NCBI GenBank assembly: GCA_031296355.1
Contig: JARLFX010000388.1
Span: 124,001-188,000 of the forward strand
Direction: 5' to 3'
Length of the DNA stretch: 64,000 bases
Origin: Acidobacteriaceae bacterium
GTDB taxonomy: Bacteria; Acidobacteriota; Terriglobia; Terriglobales; Acidobacteriaceae
Shown: piece after piece, positions 26,235 to 34,758 of the stretch
Position numbering within the stretch: position 1 is the first letter of the stretch
How the letters are laid out: each line of letters begins with the position of its first letter
Position numbers and translations under genes: made by a program
Notes under the pieces: generated by a model
What the model saw: the letters and a program-made list of their open reading frames with translations, nothing else
Database searches by the model: none
What the model was told of the DNA's origin: nothing

Positions 26235-27674
26235 ATGACTGGGTCTGACGAATCGCAGAAGGGCTGGTTTCGGTCTTTCATCTTTTTTGGCAATAATCTC
26301 TTGAGTCTGGCTGGAGGCGCACTCACGACTGCATCCGCACTCGTGTCGATTGGCTTCTGGACAGTTGATATCTTCGGGCACGGCGGATCGATGAACCCGT
26401 ATCTGGGCATCGTCGTTGACTTTCTGTTGCCGGCGCTGTTCGTCTTTGGACTGGTTCTGATTCCGGCCGGCATTTTTCTGCGCAGACGCCATCTGAAATC
26501 GGTCGGGCAACTGCCATCGATCTATCCGAAGGTTGATTTTGCCAATCCGGCATTCAGGCGCGGAGTGCTATTGGCGGCGGCGTTCACATTTATCAATTTT
26601 GTCATCCTCGGTACGGCAAGTTATCGCGGCATCGCATATATGGATACGCCGACGTTTTGCGGTCAGGTGTGCCATGTAATGAAGCCCGAGTTTACGGCTT
26701 ATCAGGTTTCGGCGCACTCGCATGTTGATTGCGTATCCTGCCACATTGGCAGTGGTCTGTCTTCGTACATCGCCGCCAAGGTGAATGGCACAAAGCAGAT
26801 GTATGACGTGGTGTTCAATCGCTATCCTCGCCCGGTGGAGTCGCCTGTATCGAATCTTCGTCCAGCGCGTGAGATCTGCGAGGGATGCCATACGCCGGCC
26901 AAATTCATTGGCGAAAAGATGCTGGTCAAGACGAACTATGCCGACGACGAGCAGAACACGGCAACCAAGACTGTGGTTCTGCTGCATCTGGGCGGTCGCG
27001 ATTCGCTCTCTCACCTGAGCGGCATTCACGGTGCTCACCTAGGGCACATCGAATACATCGCCACTGACTCTGCACGCAGCACGATTCCCTGGGTGCAGAA
27101 GCGCAATAGCGATGGCTCCACGACCGAGTTCGTTTCTTCGACGGCGGGCAACGGCATTCCCAAGGGCGAACGGCGCGTGATGGATTGCATCGATTGCCAC
27201 AATCGCGCGGCGCACACGATGGATACTCCGGAAGTCGCGTTGAACCGGGCGATGGCCGAGGGCGCCGTGAGTCCGTCTCTTCCTTATGTGCATAAGAAAG
27301 GTCTTGAGCTACTAAACGGAAGTTATCACAGCGAGGCCGAGGCACGCGCACAGATTCCCGCACAGTTGGCGGCTTTTTATCGCAGCAGTTATCCGGCGGT
27401 AGCCCGAGATCATGCGAACCTGATCAAGGCCGCGAGTGAAGGCTTGGTGTCGATCTATACGCACAATGTTTTTCCGGAGATGCGTGTTACCTGGGGTACT
27501 CATCCCAATAACATTGGACATACAAGTTATCCGGGATGCTTCCGCTGCCACGATGGCGACCATACATCCAAAGGTGGAGCGAGCATCACGCAGGACTGCT
27601 CGACATGCCACAACCTACTGGCCGTCGATGAAGCCAAGCCGAAGCTGCTGACGGATCTTGGCGTTCAGCAGTAA
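26235..27674 (+). CDS. Membrane hexahaem cytochrome c, NapC/NirT-like
   Basis: 479 residues from the ATG at 26235 (AAGG upstream). Three hydrophobic segments (about 22-48, 56-82, 110-130) anchor it in the membrane; the rest is periplasmic. Six haem c sites are visible: an unusual C-x3-C-H at 142-147 ('CGQVCH'), then C-x2-C-H at 166, 215, 318, 435 and 455. The 'CHVMKPEFTAY' after the first site resembles NapC/NirT-type and Geobacter multihaem quinol-linked cytochromes. As first gene before hybOABC on the same strand, it probably exchanges electrons between the quinone pool or periplasmic carriers and the hydrogenase. A 120-bp gap with a weak hairpin separates it from hybO. Confidence 0.85.
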   Translation: MTGSDESQKGWFRSFIFFGNNLLSLAGGALTTASALVSIGFWTVDIFGHGGSMNPYLGIVVDFLLPALFVFGLVLIPAGIFLRRRHLKSVGQLPSIYPKVDFANPAFRRGVLLAAAFTFINFVILGTASYRGIAYMDTPTFCGQVCHVMKPEFTAYQVSAHSHVDCVSCHIGSGLSSYIAAKVNGTKQMYDVVFNRYPRPVESPVSNLRPAREICEGCHTPAKFIGEKMLVKTNYADDEQNTATKTVVLLHLGGRDSLSHLSGIHGAHLGHIEYIATDSARSTIPWVQKRNSDGSTTEFVSSTAGNGIPKGERRVMDCIDCHNRAAHTMDTPEVALNRAMAEGAVSPSLPYVHKKGLELLNGSYHSEAEARAQIPAQLAAFYRSSYPAVARDHANLIKAASEGLVSIYTHNVFPEMRVTWGTHPNNIGHTSYPGCFRCHDGDHTSKGGASITQDCSTCHNLLAVDEAKPKLLTDLGVQQ

Positions 27675-27695
27675 TTCCCCAATTTCGCAACCGAT

Positions 27696-27735
27696 CCAGG
27701 CTGAGCCGCAGGGAGCTGTCTGCTGTCCAGCCTGG
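27696..27735 (+). terminator. Weak hairpin between cytochrome c and hybO
   Basis: CCAGGCT (27696-27702) pairs with AGCCTGG (27729-27735), with a shorter GCAG/CTGC stem possible inside. TTTT follows after seven bases. It may attenuate transcription or set mRNA ends between the cytochrome and hydrogenase genes; it is too weak for a confident terminator call. Confidence 0.3.
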
Positions 27736-27795
27736 TCAGCGTTTTGAGGGAAAAAGAGTTTCTGTAACCGTGTTGACATGTGGAGGTCAAAATCA

Positions 27796-28923
27796 ATGAG
27801 CGATGAGATGTTGTCTGTAGCCGGGATGCGCGATGGACTGTCTCGGCGCACTTTCCTGCAATTCTGTACCGGTGTTGCCGCAACACTTGGTCTTGCCGCA
27901 GGAGAAGAGAAGGCCATCGCCCAGGCCATTGTTACCAAGCATCGCCCTCCGGTGATCTGGTTGCATTTCGCCGAGTGTACAGGTTGTACCGAATCGATGT
28001 TGCGTTCCGATCATCCGGCCATTGACAAGCTGATTCTGGAAATCATCTCGCTGGATTATCACGAGACACTCTTTGCCGGTGCGGGCCATCAGGCGGAAGC
28101 GGCGCGCAGGGCGTCCATGGCGGCGAACAAGGGCAAATATGTTCTGGTCGTCGAGGGTGCGATTCCAGTAAAGGATAACGGCATCTACTGCAAGGTTGGC
28201 GGACAGACCGCAGTGGAAATTCTCAACGAATGCGCCAAGGATGCAGCGGCAGTGATTGCGCTCGGTTCCTGCGCTGCGTGGGGAGGAATGCCGTCGACTG
28301 GGCCGAATCCGACAGGATGTGTCGGCGTCGGCCAGGTGTGGAACAAGCCGGTGGTGAACATTCCAGGCTGTCCTCCCAATCCATATAACTTCCTTTCCAC
28401 GGTAGTTCATTACATCACCTATGGAAGAATGCCGGCGCTGGACAATCAGGGCCGTCCTAAGTTTGCCTATGGCCGTTTGATTCATGAGAATTGCGAGCGG
28501 CGTCCGCACTTCGATGCAGGAAGATTCGCGCAAGAGTTCGGCGACAGCGGCCATCGTTCCGGATGGTGCCTGTACAAGCTGGGCTGCAAAGGGCCGGAGA
28601 CCTATGCGAACTGCTCTTCGATTCTCTTCGGCGATTGCGGCAGCGGAAGCTGGCCGGTGGGCACCGGTCATCCCTGCATTGGGTGCACGGAGAAGGGAAT
28701 CGGTTTTGAGAAGCCGATCTTCTCGCTGGCGGAGCTGAAGAACGTGGCGCCTCCGGCTTCCTATCCGGGCATTGTCGAGCAGCAAGGACATGGGGCGAGT
28801 ATCGCGGCAGTAGCCGTGGCCGCAGCGGCAGTGGGAGCGGCAGTTGGAGCTTCGGTGGCCATGGCCAACAACCTTGGTAAGGGAAGTAAGGCGGAAGACT
28901 CGCCGGATGACCGGGAGGACTGA
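27796..28923 (+). CDS. hybO: [NiFe]-hydrogenase small subunit (Hyb type)
   Basis: 375 residues from the ATG at 27796, which has GGAGG 9 nt upstream. The Tat signal 'SRRTFLQF' (16-23) exports the folded heterodimer. Fe-S ligands are the proximal cluster 'ECTGCTES' (C61, C64), 'GSCAAWGG' and 'GCPPNP', the distal 'HENCERR' with 'CLYKLGCKGP', and the medial 'CSSILFGDCGSG' to 'HPCIGC'. The C-terminus has a hydrophobic helix (Ala/Val-rich, about 335-360) that anchors the enzyme on the periplasmic face. Gene order hybO-A-B-C matches the Hyb (group 1c-like) hydrogenases. It feeds electrons from H2 oxidation to HybA. Confidence 0.93.
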   Translation: MSDEMLSVAGMRDGLSRRTFLQFCTGVAATLGLAAGEEKAIAQAIVTKHRPPVIWLHFAECTGCTESMLRSDHPAIDKLILEIISLDYHETLFAGAGHQAEAARRASMAANKGKYVLVVEGAIPVKDNGIYCKVGGQTAVEILNECAKDAAAVIALGSCAAWGGMPSTGPNPTGCVGVGQVWNKPVVNIPGCPPNPYNFLSTVVHYITYGRMPALDNQGRPKFAYGRLIHENCERRPHFDAGRFAQEFGDSGHRSGWCLYKLGCKGPETYANCSSILFGDCGSGSWPVGTGHPCIGCTEKGIGFEKPIFSLAELKNVAPPASYPGIVEQQGHGASIAAVAVAAAAVGAAVGASVAMANNLGKGSKAEDSPDDRED

Positions 28924-28926
28924 TTC

Positions 28927-29898
28927 ATGCCATTGACGAGAAGAAAATTCCTGACGCAGACTGCGCTTGGCGGCACAGTCTGCGCAGCTTCGGGAGTTGC
29001 AAAGGCCGAAGAGAAGCCGGAAAAAGAATTGTCTCCGAAGGCATTGGGCCTGCTGTTTGACTCGACTCTGTGCGTTGGATGCAAGGCCTGCGTGGTCGCC
29101 TGCCGCGAGGCCAACGATACGCATCCGGAGTTCAGCACCAAAGACAAACTGTGGGATACGCCGCTGGATCTGGATGCGGACACGCTGACCGTAATCAAGG
29201 CTTATAGCGATGGATCGGGCGCAACGAAGGATCAGGAAAAGGATGGCTATGCCTTCATGAAGAAGTCATGCCTCCATTGCGTCGATCCATCGTGCGTCTC
29301 GGTCTGCCCGGTGAGCGCCATGACGAAGGATCCGGTGACGGGAATCGTCAGCTACAACCCCAACAAATGTATTGGGTGTCGATACTGCGTTGCTGCTTGT
29401 CCTTTTGGCGTGCCTCGCTTTGAATACGACAAGCCCTTTGCGCGGCTTCGTAAATGCGAGTTGTGCAAGGCGCGTCTAGCGGAGGGAAAGATCACGGCCT
29501 GCTCCGAGGTATGTCCTACCGGAGCCACGCTGTTCGGCCCGGTGGCAACGCTGCGTGCGGAAGCCGAGCGCCGCCACAAACTGGTGCCCGGCGAGCGAGC
29601 GTTTTTTCCGCGCAAGACGGCCGATTCGACCGATGTGTATGAAAAACCGGCGCCGCATTATGTGGCTGAAACCTACGGTCTGACCGAGGTGGGCGGCACA
29701 CAGATGCAGTTGCTCTCCGGTGTTGCTTTCGAAAAAGTCGGCATGCCGGCGCTTCCGAAAAAGGCGTTTGTGTCGACTTCCGAATCGATTCAACACACGC
29801 TTTACAAGGGGATGATTGCCCCTGTTGTGCTCTTCGGAGGCCTGATGTTCCTGGTTCGCCGCTCTCTTAAAAACGAGAAGCACGAGGGGGAGGAATAA
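28927..29898 (+). CDS. hybA: HybA-like 4x[4Fe-4S] ferredoxin subunit
   Basis: 323 residues. The Tat signal 'TRRKFLTQ' opens the protein. Four cysteine groups for four [4Fe-4S] clusters follow: 'CVGCKACVVAC', 'CLHCVDPSCVSVC', 'CIGCRYCVAAC' and 'CELCKARLAEG' with downstream 'ACSEVCP'. A single hydrophobic helix at about 290-312 anchors the C-terminus in the membrane. In Hyb-type hydrogenases this subunit relays electrons from the small subunit to the quinone-reactive HybB. GGGAGG precedes the start; three bases separate it from hybO. Confidence 0.92.
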   Translation: MPLTRRKFLTQTALGGTVCAASGVAKAEEKPEKELSPKALGLLFDSTLCVGCKACVVACREANDTHPEFSTKDKLWDTPLDLDADTLTVIKAYSDGSGATKDQEKDGYAFMKKSCLHCVDPSCVSVCPVSAMTKDPVTGIVSYNPNKCIGCRYCVAACPFGVPRFEYDKPFARLRKCELCKARLAEGKITACSEVCPTGATLFGPVATLRAEAERRHKLVPGERAFFPRKTADSTDVYEKPAPHYVAETYGLTEVGGTQMQLLSGVAFEKVGMPALPKKAFVSTSESIQHTLYKGMIAPVVLFGGLMFLVRRSLKNEKHEGEE

Positions 29899-29901
29899 GG
29901 C

Positions 29902-31095
29902 ATGAAGATGACAGCTCTCGGTGGTTCTCTAGTTACCAAAACAAGCGTGATTGCAGCCAGCCTGGTTGCGATCATGGGCATCCTTGTTTTGCTGCGCTTT
30001 TGTTTCGGTCTGGGTTTGGTCACGAATCTCAACGACGGATATCCGTGGGGATTGTGGCTGGCCTATGACATGGTTGCCGGTTCGGCGATCGGTTGCGGCG
30101 GCTACGCCGTGGCGCTGGTGGTGTATGCGCTGAATCGCGGGCAATATCATTCACTGGTGCGATCCGCTGTGCTGACCAGCATGTTTGGATATGCGTTGGG
30201 CGGCGTCTCGGTGCTGATCGATATCAGCCGCTGGTGGAATGGCTGGCACATTGTATGGCCAACTTTCTTCAACTTCACGTCCGTGATGATCGAGGTCGCC
30301 CTGTGCGTCAGCGTTTACACCACAATTCTTATTCTGGAATTTGCACCAGTGCTGGTCGAGAAGGCGGTTGAATGGACGGGCAGGGGAGGCGGTAGGCTGC
30401 ACGCGATAACACTGTCGGTGCAGAAAACGCTCAACCGGGTCACGTTCATTCTGATTGCTCTCGGCATGACTCTGCCGTCGATGCATCAATCGTCGCTGGG
30501 CACCATGCTGATTCCATTCGGACCTCTGCTCAATCCGCTGTGGCAGACTCCGATTCTTCCCGCGTTGTTTTTACTGACCGCATTGTGCATGGGCTATGGC
30601 GTGGTCATACTTGAGGCCACTCTGGTCTCGGATCGCTTCTCGCGGCCTTCGGAGGCGCATGTGCTGGGGCATCTGGCACGCTATCTGATTGGCGTACTGA
30701 TCGCCTTTCTATGCCTGCGCTGGATTGCACTAATCTGCCAGGGACACGTGCATTCCATCTTCACTTCAGGATGGCTCGGTCTTTTCTTTCTGCTGGAGAA
30801 TGTACTCTATCTGGCACCGATCGTGCTGTTGTGGCGCAAGCCGCGCCGCATGAATGCGCAGTTTCAGTTTATTGCCGCGGCAAGCATTCTGGCAGGTGGC
30901 ATTCTGTACCGCATGGACAGCTATCTGATTGCTTACCATCGCGCGGGATGGAACTATTTCCCTTCGGTGCCAGAACTTTTGATCACCTTTGGCATGATTG
31001 CGGTTGAGGTGCTTGGCTATAACCTCATCGTCAAGATTTTCCCTGTTCTTCCATCCGTTGAGCACGCCCGTAAAGCGGCGATGGCAACCAGGTAG
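29902..31095 (+). CDS. hybB: HybB/NrfD-type integral membrane subunit
   Basis: 397 residues with about ten transmembrane helices, NrfD/PsrC superfamily. It begins with a cytoplasmic tail and helix ('VIAASLVAIMGILVLLRFCF'), followed by 'DGYPWGLWLAYDMVAGSAIG', a conserved HybB-type stretch. It lacks haem ligands and would pass electrons between HybA and the quinone pool, possibly with proton translocation. GGAGG upstream; 3 bp after hybA and 9 bp before hybC, so one transcript is likely. Confidence 0.92.
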   Translation: MKMTALGGSLVTKTSVIAASLVAIMGILVLLRFCFGLGLVTNLNDGYPWGLWLAYDMVAGSAIGCGGYAVALVVYALNRGQYHSLVRSAVLTSMFGYALGGVSVLIDISRWWNGWHIVWPTFFNFTSVMIEVALCVSVYTTILILEFAPVLVEKAVEWTGRGGGRLHAITLSVQKTLNRVTFILIALGMTLPSMHQSSLGTMLIPFGPLLNPLWQTPILPALFLLTALCMGYGVVILEATLVSDRFSRPSEAHVLGHLARYLIGVLIAFLCLRWIALICQGHVHSIFTSGWLGLFFLLENVLYLAPIVLLWRKPRRMNAQFQFIAAASILAGGILYRMDSYLIAYHRAGWNYFPSVPELLITFGMIAVEVLGYNLIVKIFPVLPSVEHARKAAMATR

Positions 31096-31104
31096 GAGCG
31101 TCGT

Positions 31105-32814
31105 ATGAAACAAAGAATTACCATCGATCCCGTTACGCGTATTGAAGGCCATCTTCGCATCGATGTCGAAGTTGAAGATGGCAGAGTTGCCAAGTCCTGG
31201 GCCTCCGGCCAGATGTGGCGTGGAATTGAAAACATCGTGGTGGATCGCGATCCGCGCGATGCGTGGGCGATTGTGCAGCGCATTTGTGGTGTCTGCACCA
31301 CGGTTCACGCCATGGCTTCGGTGCGCGCGGTGGAGAACGCGCTCAAGCTGGAAGTTCCGCTGAACGCGCAGTACATCCGCAACATGATGCTGAGCGCGCA
31401 TTCGCTGCAGGATCACATCGTGCATTTCTACCAACTCTCGGCGCTCGACTGGGTGGATGTTGTATCGGCGACCAAAGCCAATCCCGTTAAGGCCGCTCAG
31501 TTCGCTGAAAAAATCTCCGACTGGGAAGGCAACAGTCCAGCGGCGATGGAGGATACACAGAACAGACTGAGGGAGTTTGTCGGCTCAGGGCAGCTCGGCG
31601 TTTTTGCCAACGGTTATTGGGGACATCCGGCAATGCGGCTTTCACCGGAAGTGAACCTGATGGCTGTGTCGCACTATCTGCAGGCTCTTGAAGCGCAGCG
31701 CTGGGCCAACAAGATCGTCGGCACACTGGGATCGAAGACTCCGCACATTCAGAATCTGGCAGTAGGCGGCGTGGCCAATCCGATCGCCACCGACAGCGAA
31801 GGTGTGCTGACCATCGAACGCCTGATGCAGATCAAGGAGTACATCGACAAGCTCGGTTCGTTCATTCATAACTGCTACTTCGTCGATGTTGCGGCGATTG
31901 CCGGATCCTATCCCGAGTGGCTGTCGATCGGTGCGGGCGTCAACGACTTTCTGTCGACGCCGGACCTGCCGCTCGATACTCTCGGTACGCGGTTCATGAT
32001 GCCGGGCGGATATATTCCCGGAGGCAACTTGAGGGCATTCAAACCGATCTCGCATTTCGGCGACACCTATTTCACGGACGGCGTCGCGGAGTCGGTGAAG
32101 CACTCCTGGTATACCTACAAGGATGGCGATGCCGCGTTGAATCCGTGGAAGGGAGAGACGACTCCTTCTTACACCGATTTTCAGGATGACGGAAAATACA
32201 GTTGGATCAAGTCGCCGACCTTCGAGGGACGTCCGGCGCAGGTCGGTCCGATTGCCTCAGTGATGGCGGGGATTGCCGCAGGCGACAAGACAACGCTTGC
32301 ATGGGTCAATCACATGGGAGAACGGGTCCGCTCCATCTCTGGCCATTCGATCACGCCTTCGGCATTGAACTCGACGATGGGCCGTCATGCGGCGCGTGTC
32401 ATCCGCGCCTGCGTGATGTATGAGGCATTGAAGAGCAACTGGCAGATGCTTATTGACAATATTGGCCGGGGCGATATGACCACCTTCAACAAGCCCGTCT
32501 TCCCCAGCGGAGAGATTATGGGCGTGGGTCAGCATGAAGCTCCGCGCGGTTTGCTGTCGCACTGGGTGGTCATCAAGAAAGGGCGTATCGCCAACTATCA
32601 GGCGGTGGTTCCTTCCACGTGGCTGGCGGCGCCGAAAAATGACAACGGTCATTTGTCCAGCTACGAAGTGGCTCTGATGGGATCGCCTGTGGCGGACCCG
32701 CAACGGCCTCTTGAGCCTTTGCGCACCATTCACTCATTTGATCCATGCCTGGCCTGTGCCGTGCATTTGACGGACATGGAAAACAACACCGCGGTAAGTG
32801 TGCAGGCGCTGTGA
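31105..32814 (+). CDS. hybC: [NiFe]-hydrogenase large subunit (Hyb type)
   Basis: 569 residues, holding the Ni-Fe active site. The N-terminal L1 motif is 'RICGVCTTVH' (C61, C64, H68), and the C-terminal L2 motif is 'DPCLACAVH' (C548, C551, H554). The 15 residues after H554 are the peptide removed by the protease HybD once nickel is in place. All four Ni-binding cysteines are intact, so an active enzyme is expected. 'TIDPVTRIEGHLRI' opens the protein as in all group 1 enzymes. It has no signal of its own and is co-exported with HybO. The stop overlaps the hybD start (TGATG). Confidence 0.96.
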   Translation: MKQRITIDPVTRIEGHLRIDVEVEDGRVAKSWASGQMWRGIENIVVDRDPRDAWAIVQRICGVCTTVHAMASVRAVENALKLEVPLNAQYIRNMMLSAHSLQDHIVHFYQLSALDWVDVVSATKANPVKAAQFAEKISDWEGNSPAAMEDTQNRLREFVGSGQLGVFANGYWGHPAMRLSPEVNLMAVSHYLQALEAQRWANKIVGTLGSKTPHIQNLAVGGVANPIATDSEGVLTIERLMQIKEYIDKLGSFIHNCYFVDVAAIAGSYPEWLSIGAGVNDFLSTPDLPLDTLGTRFMMPGGYIPGGNLRAFKPISHFGDTYFTDGVAESVKHSWYTYKDGDAALNPWKGETTPSYTDFQDDGKYSWIKSPTFEGRPAQVGPIASVMAGIAAGDKTTLAWVNHMGERVRSISGHSITPSALNSTMGRHAARVIRACVMYEALKSNWQMLIDNIGRGDMTTFNKPVFPSGEIMGVGQHEAPRGLLSHWVVIKKGRIANYQAVVPSTWLAAPKNDNGHLSSYEVALMGSPVADPQRPLEPLRTIHSFDPCLACAVHLTDMENNTAVSVQAL

Positions 32815-33350
32815 TGACAGCGGATGTTGAGCGGGACATGCAGGGCGCGCGCGAAGGCAGTTCATTGCCTTCGCGCGTGGTTGTCTTGGGCATTGGTAAC
32901 ACACTGATGGGCGACGAGGGCGTCGGAGTCCATGCCGTTCAGACTCTTCTCCAACGTTACGATCTGGCTGAGCAGGTTGCGGTCATCGACGGCGGAACCG
33001 CGGGCATGGAACTTTTGCCGGAGTTGGAGAACATCGATCACCTCATCGTGATCGATGCGGTGCGTTGTGGTCAGCCTCCTGCCAGCGTCGCTCGCATGGC
33101 TGGGGAGCAAGTGCCTGCTTTCTTCAAGACCAAGTTGTCGCCGCACCAGGTGGGCTTATCCGACGTGCTGGCGGCTCTGCGATTCAAGGGAACGGCTCCT
33201 GGCAGCATCGTGCTTATTGGCGTACAGCCGAAGTGCATGGAACTGGGCATGGAGCTTTCGCCCGAAGTGCAGACGTCTTTGGAAAGAGTGCTGACACTGG
33301 TTGTCGGAGAGTTGGCCGAAGCTGGTCAACAAGCGCGGTTACGAGGCTGA
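32814..33350 (+). CDS. hybD: Hydrogenase maturation endopeptidase
   Basis: 178 residues from the ATG at 32814, which shares its A with the hybC stop. It removes the C-terminal peptide of HybC after cofactor insertion. Nickel-sensing residues of the HybD/HupD family are present: Glu in 'MGDEGVG', Asp in 'VIDAVRCG' and His in 'LSPHQVGL'; the N-terminal 'VLGIGNTLMGDEG' is the family signature. Cytosolic. The adjacent large subunit has the matching 15-residue extension. Confidence 0.94.
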   Translation: MTADVERDMQGAREGSSLPSRVVVLGIGNTLMGDEGVGVHAVQTLLQRYDLAEQVAVIDGGTAGMELLPELENIDHLIVIDAVRCGQPPASVARMAGEQVPAFFKTKLSPHQVGLSDVLAALRFKGTAPGSIVLIGVQPKCMELGMELSPEVQTSLERVLTLVVGELAEAGQQARLRG

Positions 33351-33363
33351 AAGGAGAACTGCA

Positions 33364-33606
33364 ATGTGTGTAGCGGTTCCATCTCATGTCATTTCCATCG
33401 AGGGTCATCAGGCCACCGTTGAATGTTTTGGTGTGCGTCGCACTGTCAGCACACTGCTGTTGCCGGAGCCGGTGATTGAGGGAGATTATGTAACCGTGAT
33501 GGCCAACGCCTATGCCGTCGAAAGAGTGCCTCCGGAGATGGCTACGGAAACTCTGCGCATTTTCAAAAGCGTGATCGATGACTCCGCGGAGGGAGTCGCG
33601 GAGTGA
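33364..33606 (+). CDS. hypC: Hydrogenase assembly chaperone HypC/HybG
   Basis: 80 residues from the ATG at 33364, with AAGGAG 7 nt upstream. The mature N-terminus 'MCVAVPSHV' carries the essential Cys2 and the M-C-x-A-x-P motif of HypC/HybG proteins, which carry the Fe(CN)2CO unit with HypD and hold the large-subunit precursor. Normal family length. Its partners HypA, B, D, E and F are not in the window. The stop codon overlaps the next start (GTGA). Confidence 0.93.
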   Translation: MCVAVPSHVISIEGHQATVECFGVRRTVSTLLLPEPVIEGDYVTVMANAYAVERVPPEMATETLRIFKSVIDDSAEGVAE

Positions 33607-34754
33607 GTAGTGCAGCTACAGGCGAGGGAAGCATTCACATCCTGCTGCACGTAGAGAACGCGCGCATCGAAGATGTGACGATCAGTAACCACCGTCCGCT
33701 TTCGCTGCCGGTACAATTGGCGGGCTTCACGCTAGAAGATGCGGTTCGGCGCGTTGCCATGCTGTATTCGGTTTGCCGCGTCGCCCAGGGAATCGCCGCG
33801 TGCACGGCAGTTGAGCAGGCGCGGGGGATCGAAGTTTCACCTGCGCAGAAGACCGCGCGCGCATTGCTGCTGTGCGGTGAAACAGTGCTGGAGCACGCGA
33901 CCTGTGCGCTGTTGAACTGGCCTGTTCTGCTGGGAAAAAGACCGGCGGCAATTGCGGAGCTGAAGATCATTCGCGCAAATCTGGCTGAACTGTGGCGATC
34001 CCTCTATCCCAGTGGCGATTGGAACAGGCCGGGCGGTGGACGGCTCATTCCTAATCCGGCAGAGTTGGCGGCAAGGATAGATGGAATAGAAGATGCTCTG
34101 TTTCATGCTGGACTCCCAATATCGCTCGAAGAAGGGAACTGGCGCACATGGTCCGATACAAAGCCAGGGCCGCTTGCAGAGATTGGGCACAGTCTGATGG
34201 AAAATGGCTGGGAGAGATGTGGCGCTAGTCGTGTTGCGCTACTGGATCTCAGTGACACAGCCGCGCTGGGGCAGAGGATGGCAGCAGACGACGCATTCAT
34301 CGCAGAACCGGATTGGCGGGGTGTACCAGCGGAAACAGGTCCGCTGGTACGCAGACATGCAGAGCCGGTGCTGCAGGATGCGATTGCGGAATATGGTGAA
34401 GGGCTTCTAGTGCGCTTTCTAGCGCAATGCGTGGACACCATGTGCAGCCTGCGAGAGATGCGCGAACTTGCAGGCAGGTTGTGCGTGGATGAGGGAATGC
34501 CGAACGGTGCTTCAGATGGCGTTGGCTTCGGCGTTGTCGGGGCGGCACGAGGAGTTCTGGCGCATCGTGTGGAGATCGCGGACGGGCATATCCGGCGCTA
34601 TCAGATTCTGGCGCCGACGGAATGGAATTTTCATCCGCGCGGCGCTCTTGCGCGTGGTCTCCGTGGGATGAGCGGCGTGTCTCTCAAAACTTTCGCTCAT
34701 CTGATGGTCGCAGCGTTCGATCCCTGTGTAAGCTGCCAGATCGACATGTGCTGA
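33603..34754 (+). CDS. HupK-like degenerate hydrogenase large-subunit paralogue
   Basis: 383 residues from a GTG at 33603 overlapping the hypC stop. The last residues 'FDPCVSCQIDMC' copy the L2 motif D-P-C-x-x-C of [NiFe] large subunits, but His is replaced by Gln and no cleavable tail follows. At the N-terminus the L1 motif is reduced to 'LYSVCRVAQG' (C58 only), with the first Cys and the His lost. This matches HupK-type proteins, large-subunit relatives thought to serve as scaffold in Ni-Fe cofactor assembly. The first 50 residues and middle part are poorly conserved to my eye. Its linkage to hybD-hypC fits a maturation role; an active enzyme is excluded by the missing ligands. Confidence 0.75.
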   Translation: MSSAATGEGSIHILLHVENARIEDVTISNHRPLSLPVQLAGFTLEDAVRRVAMLYSVCRVAQGIAACTAVEQARGIEVSPAQKTARALLLCGETVLEHATCALLNWPVLLGKRPAAIAELKIIRANLAELWRSLYPSGDWNRPGGGRLIPNPAELAARIDGIEDALFHAGLPISLEEGNWRTWSDTKPGPLAEIGHSLMENGWERCGASRVALLDLSDTAALGQRMAADDAFIAEPDWRGVPAETGPLVRRHAEPVLQDAIAEYGEGLLVRFLAQCVDTMCSLREMRELAGRLCVDEGMPNGASDGVGFGVVGAARGVLAHRVEIADGHIRRYQILAPTEWNFHPRGALARGLRGMSGVSLKTFAHLMVAAFDPCVSCQIDMC

Positions 34755-34758
34755 TCTG

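Noticed and set aside
25571..26248. Open frames of 148 codons (plus) and 178 codons (minus) in the hydrogenase leader
   Set aside because: No ribosome-binding site, no family resemblance, and they overlap the repeats and sigma-54 promoter.
31105..32814. Hydrogenase considered as the high-affinity group 1h/5 type
   Set aside because: Partner genes (HybA, HybB, Tat small subunit with C-terminal anchor) and order match Hyb-type operons, not hhySL/hucSL.
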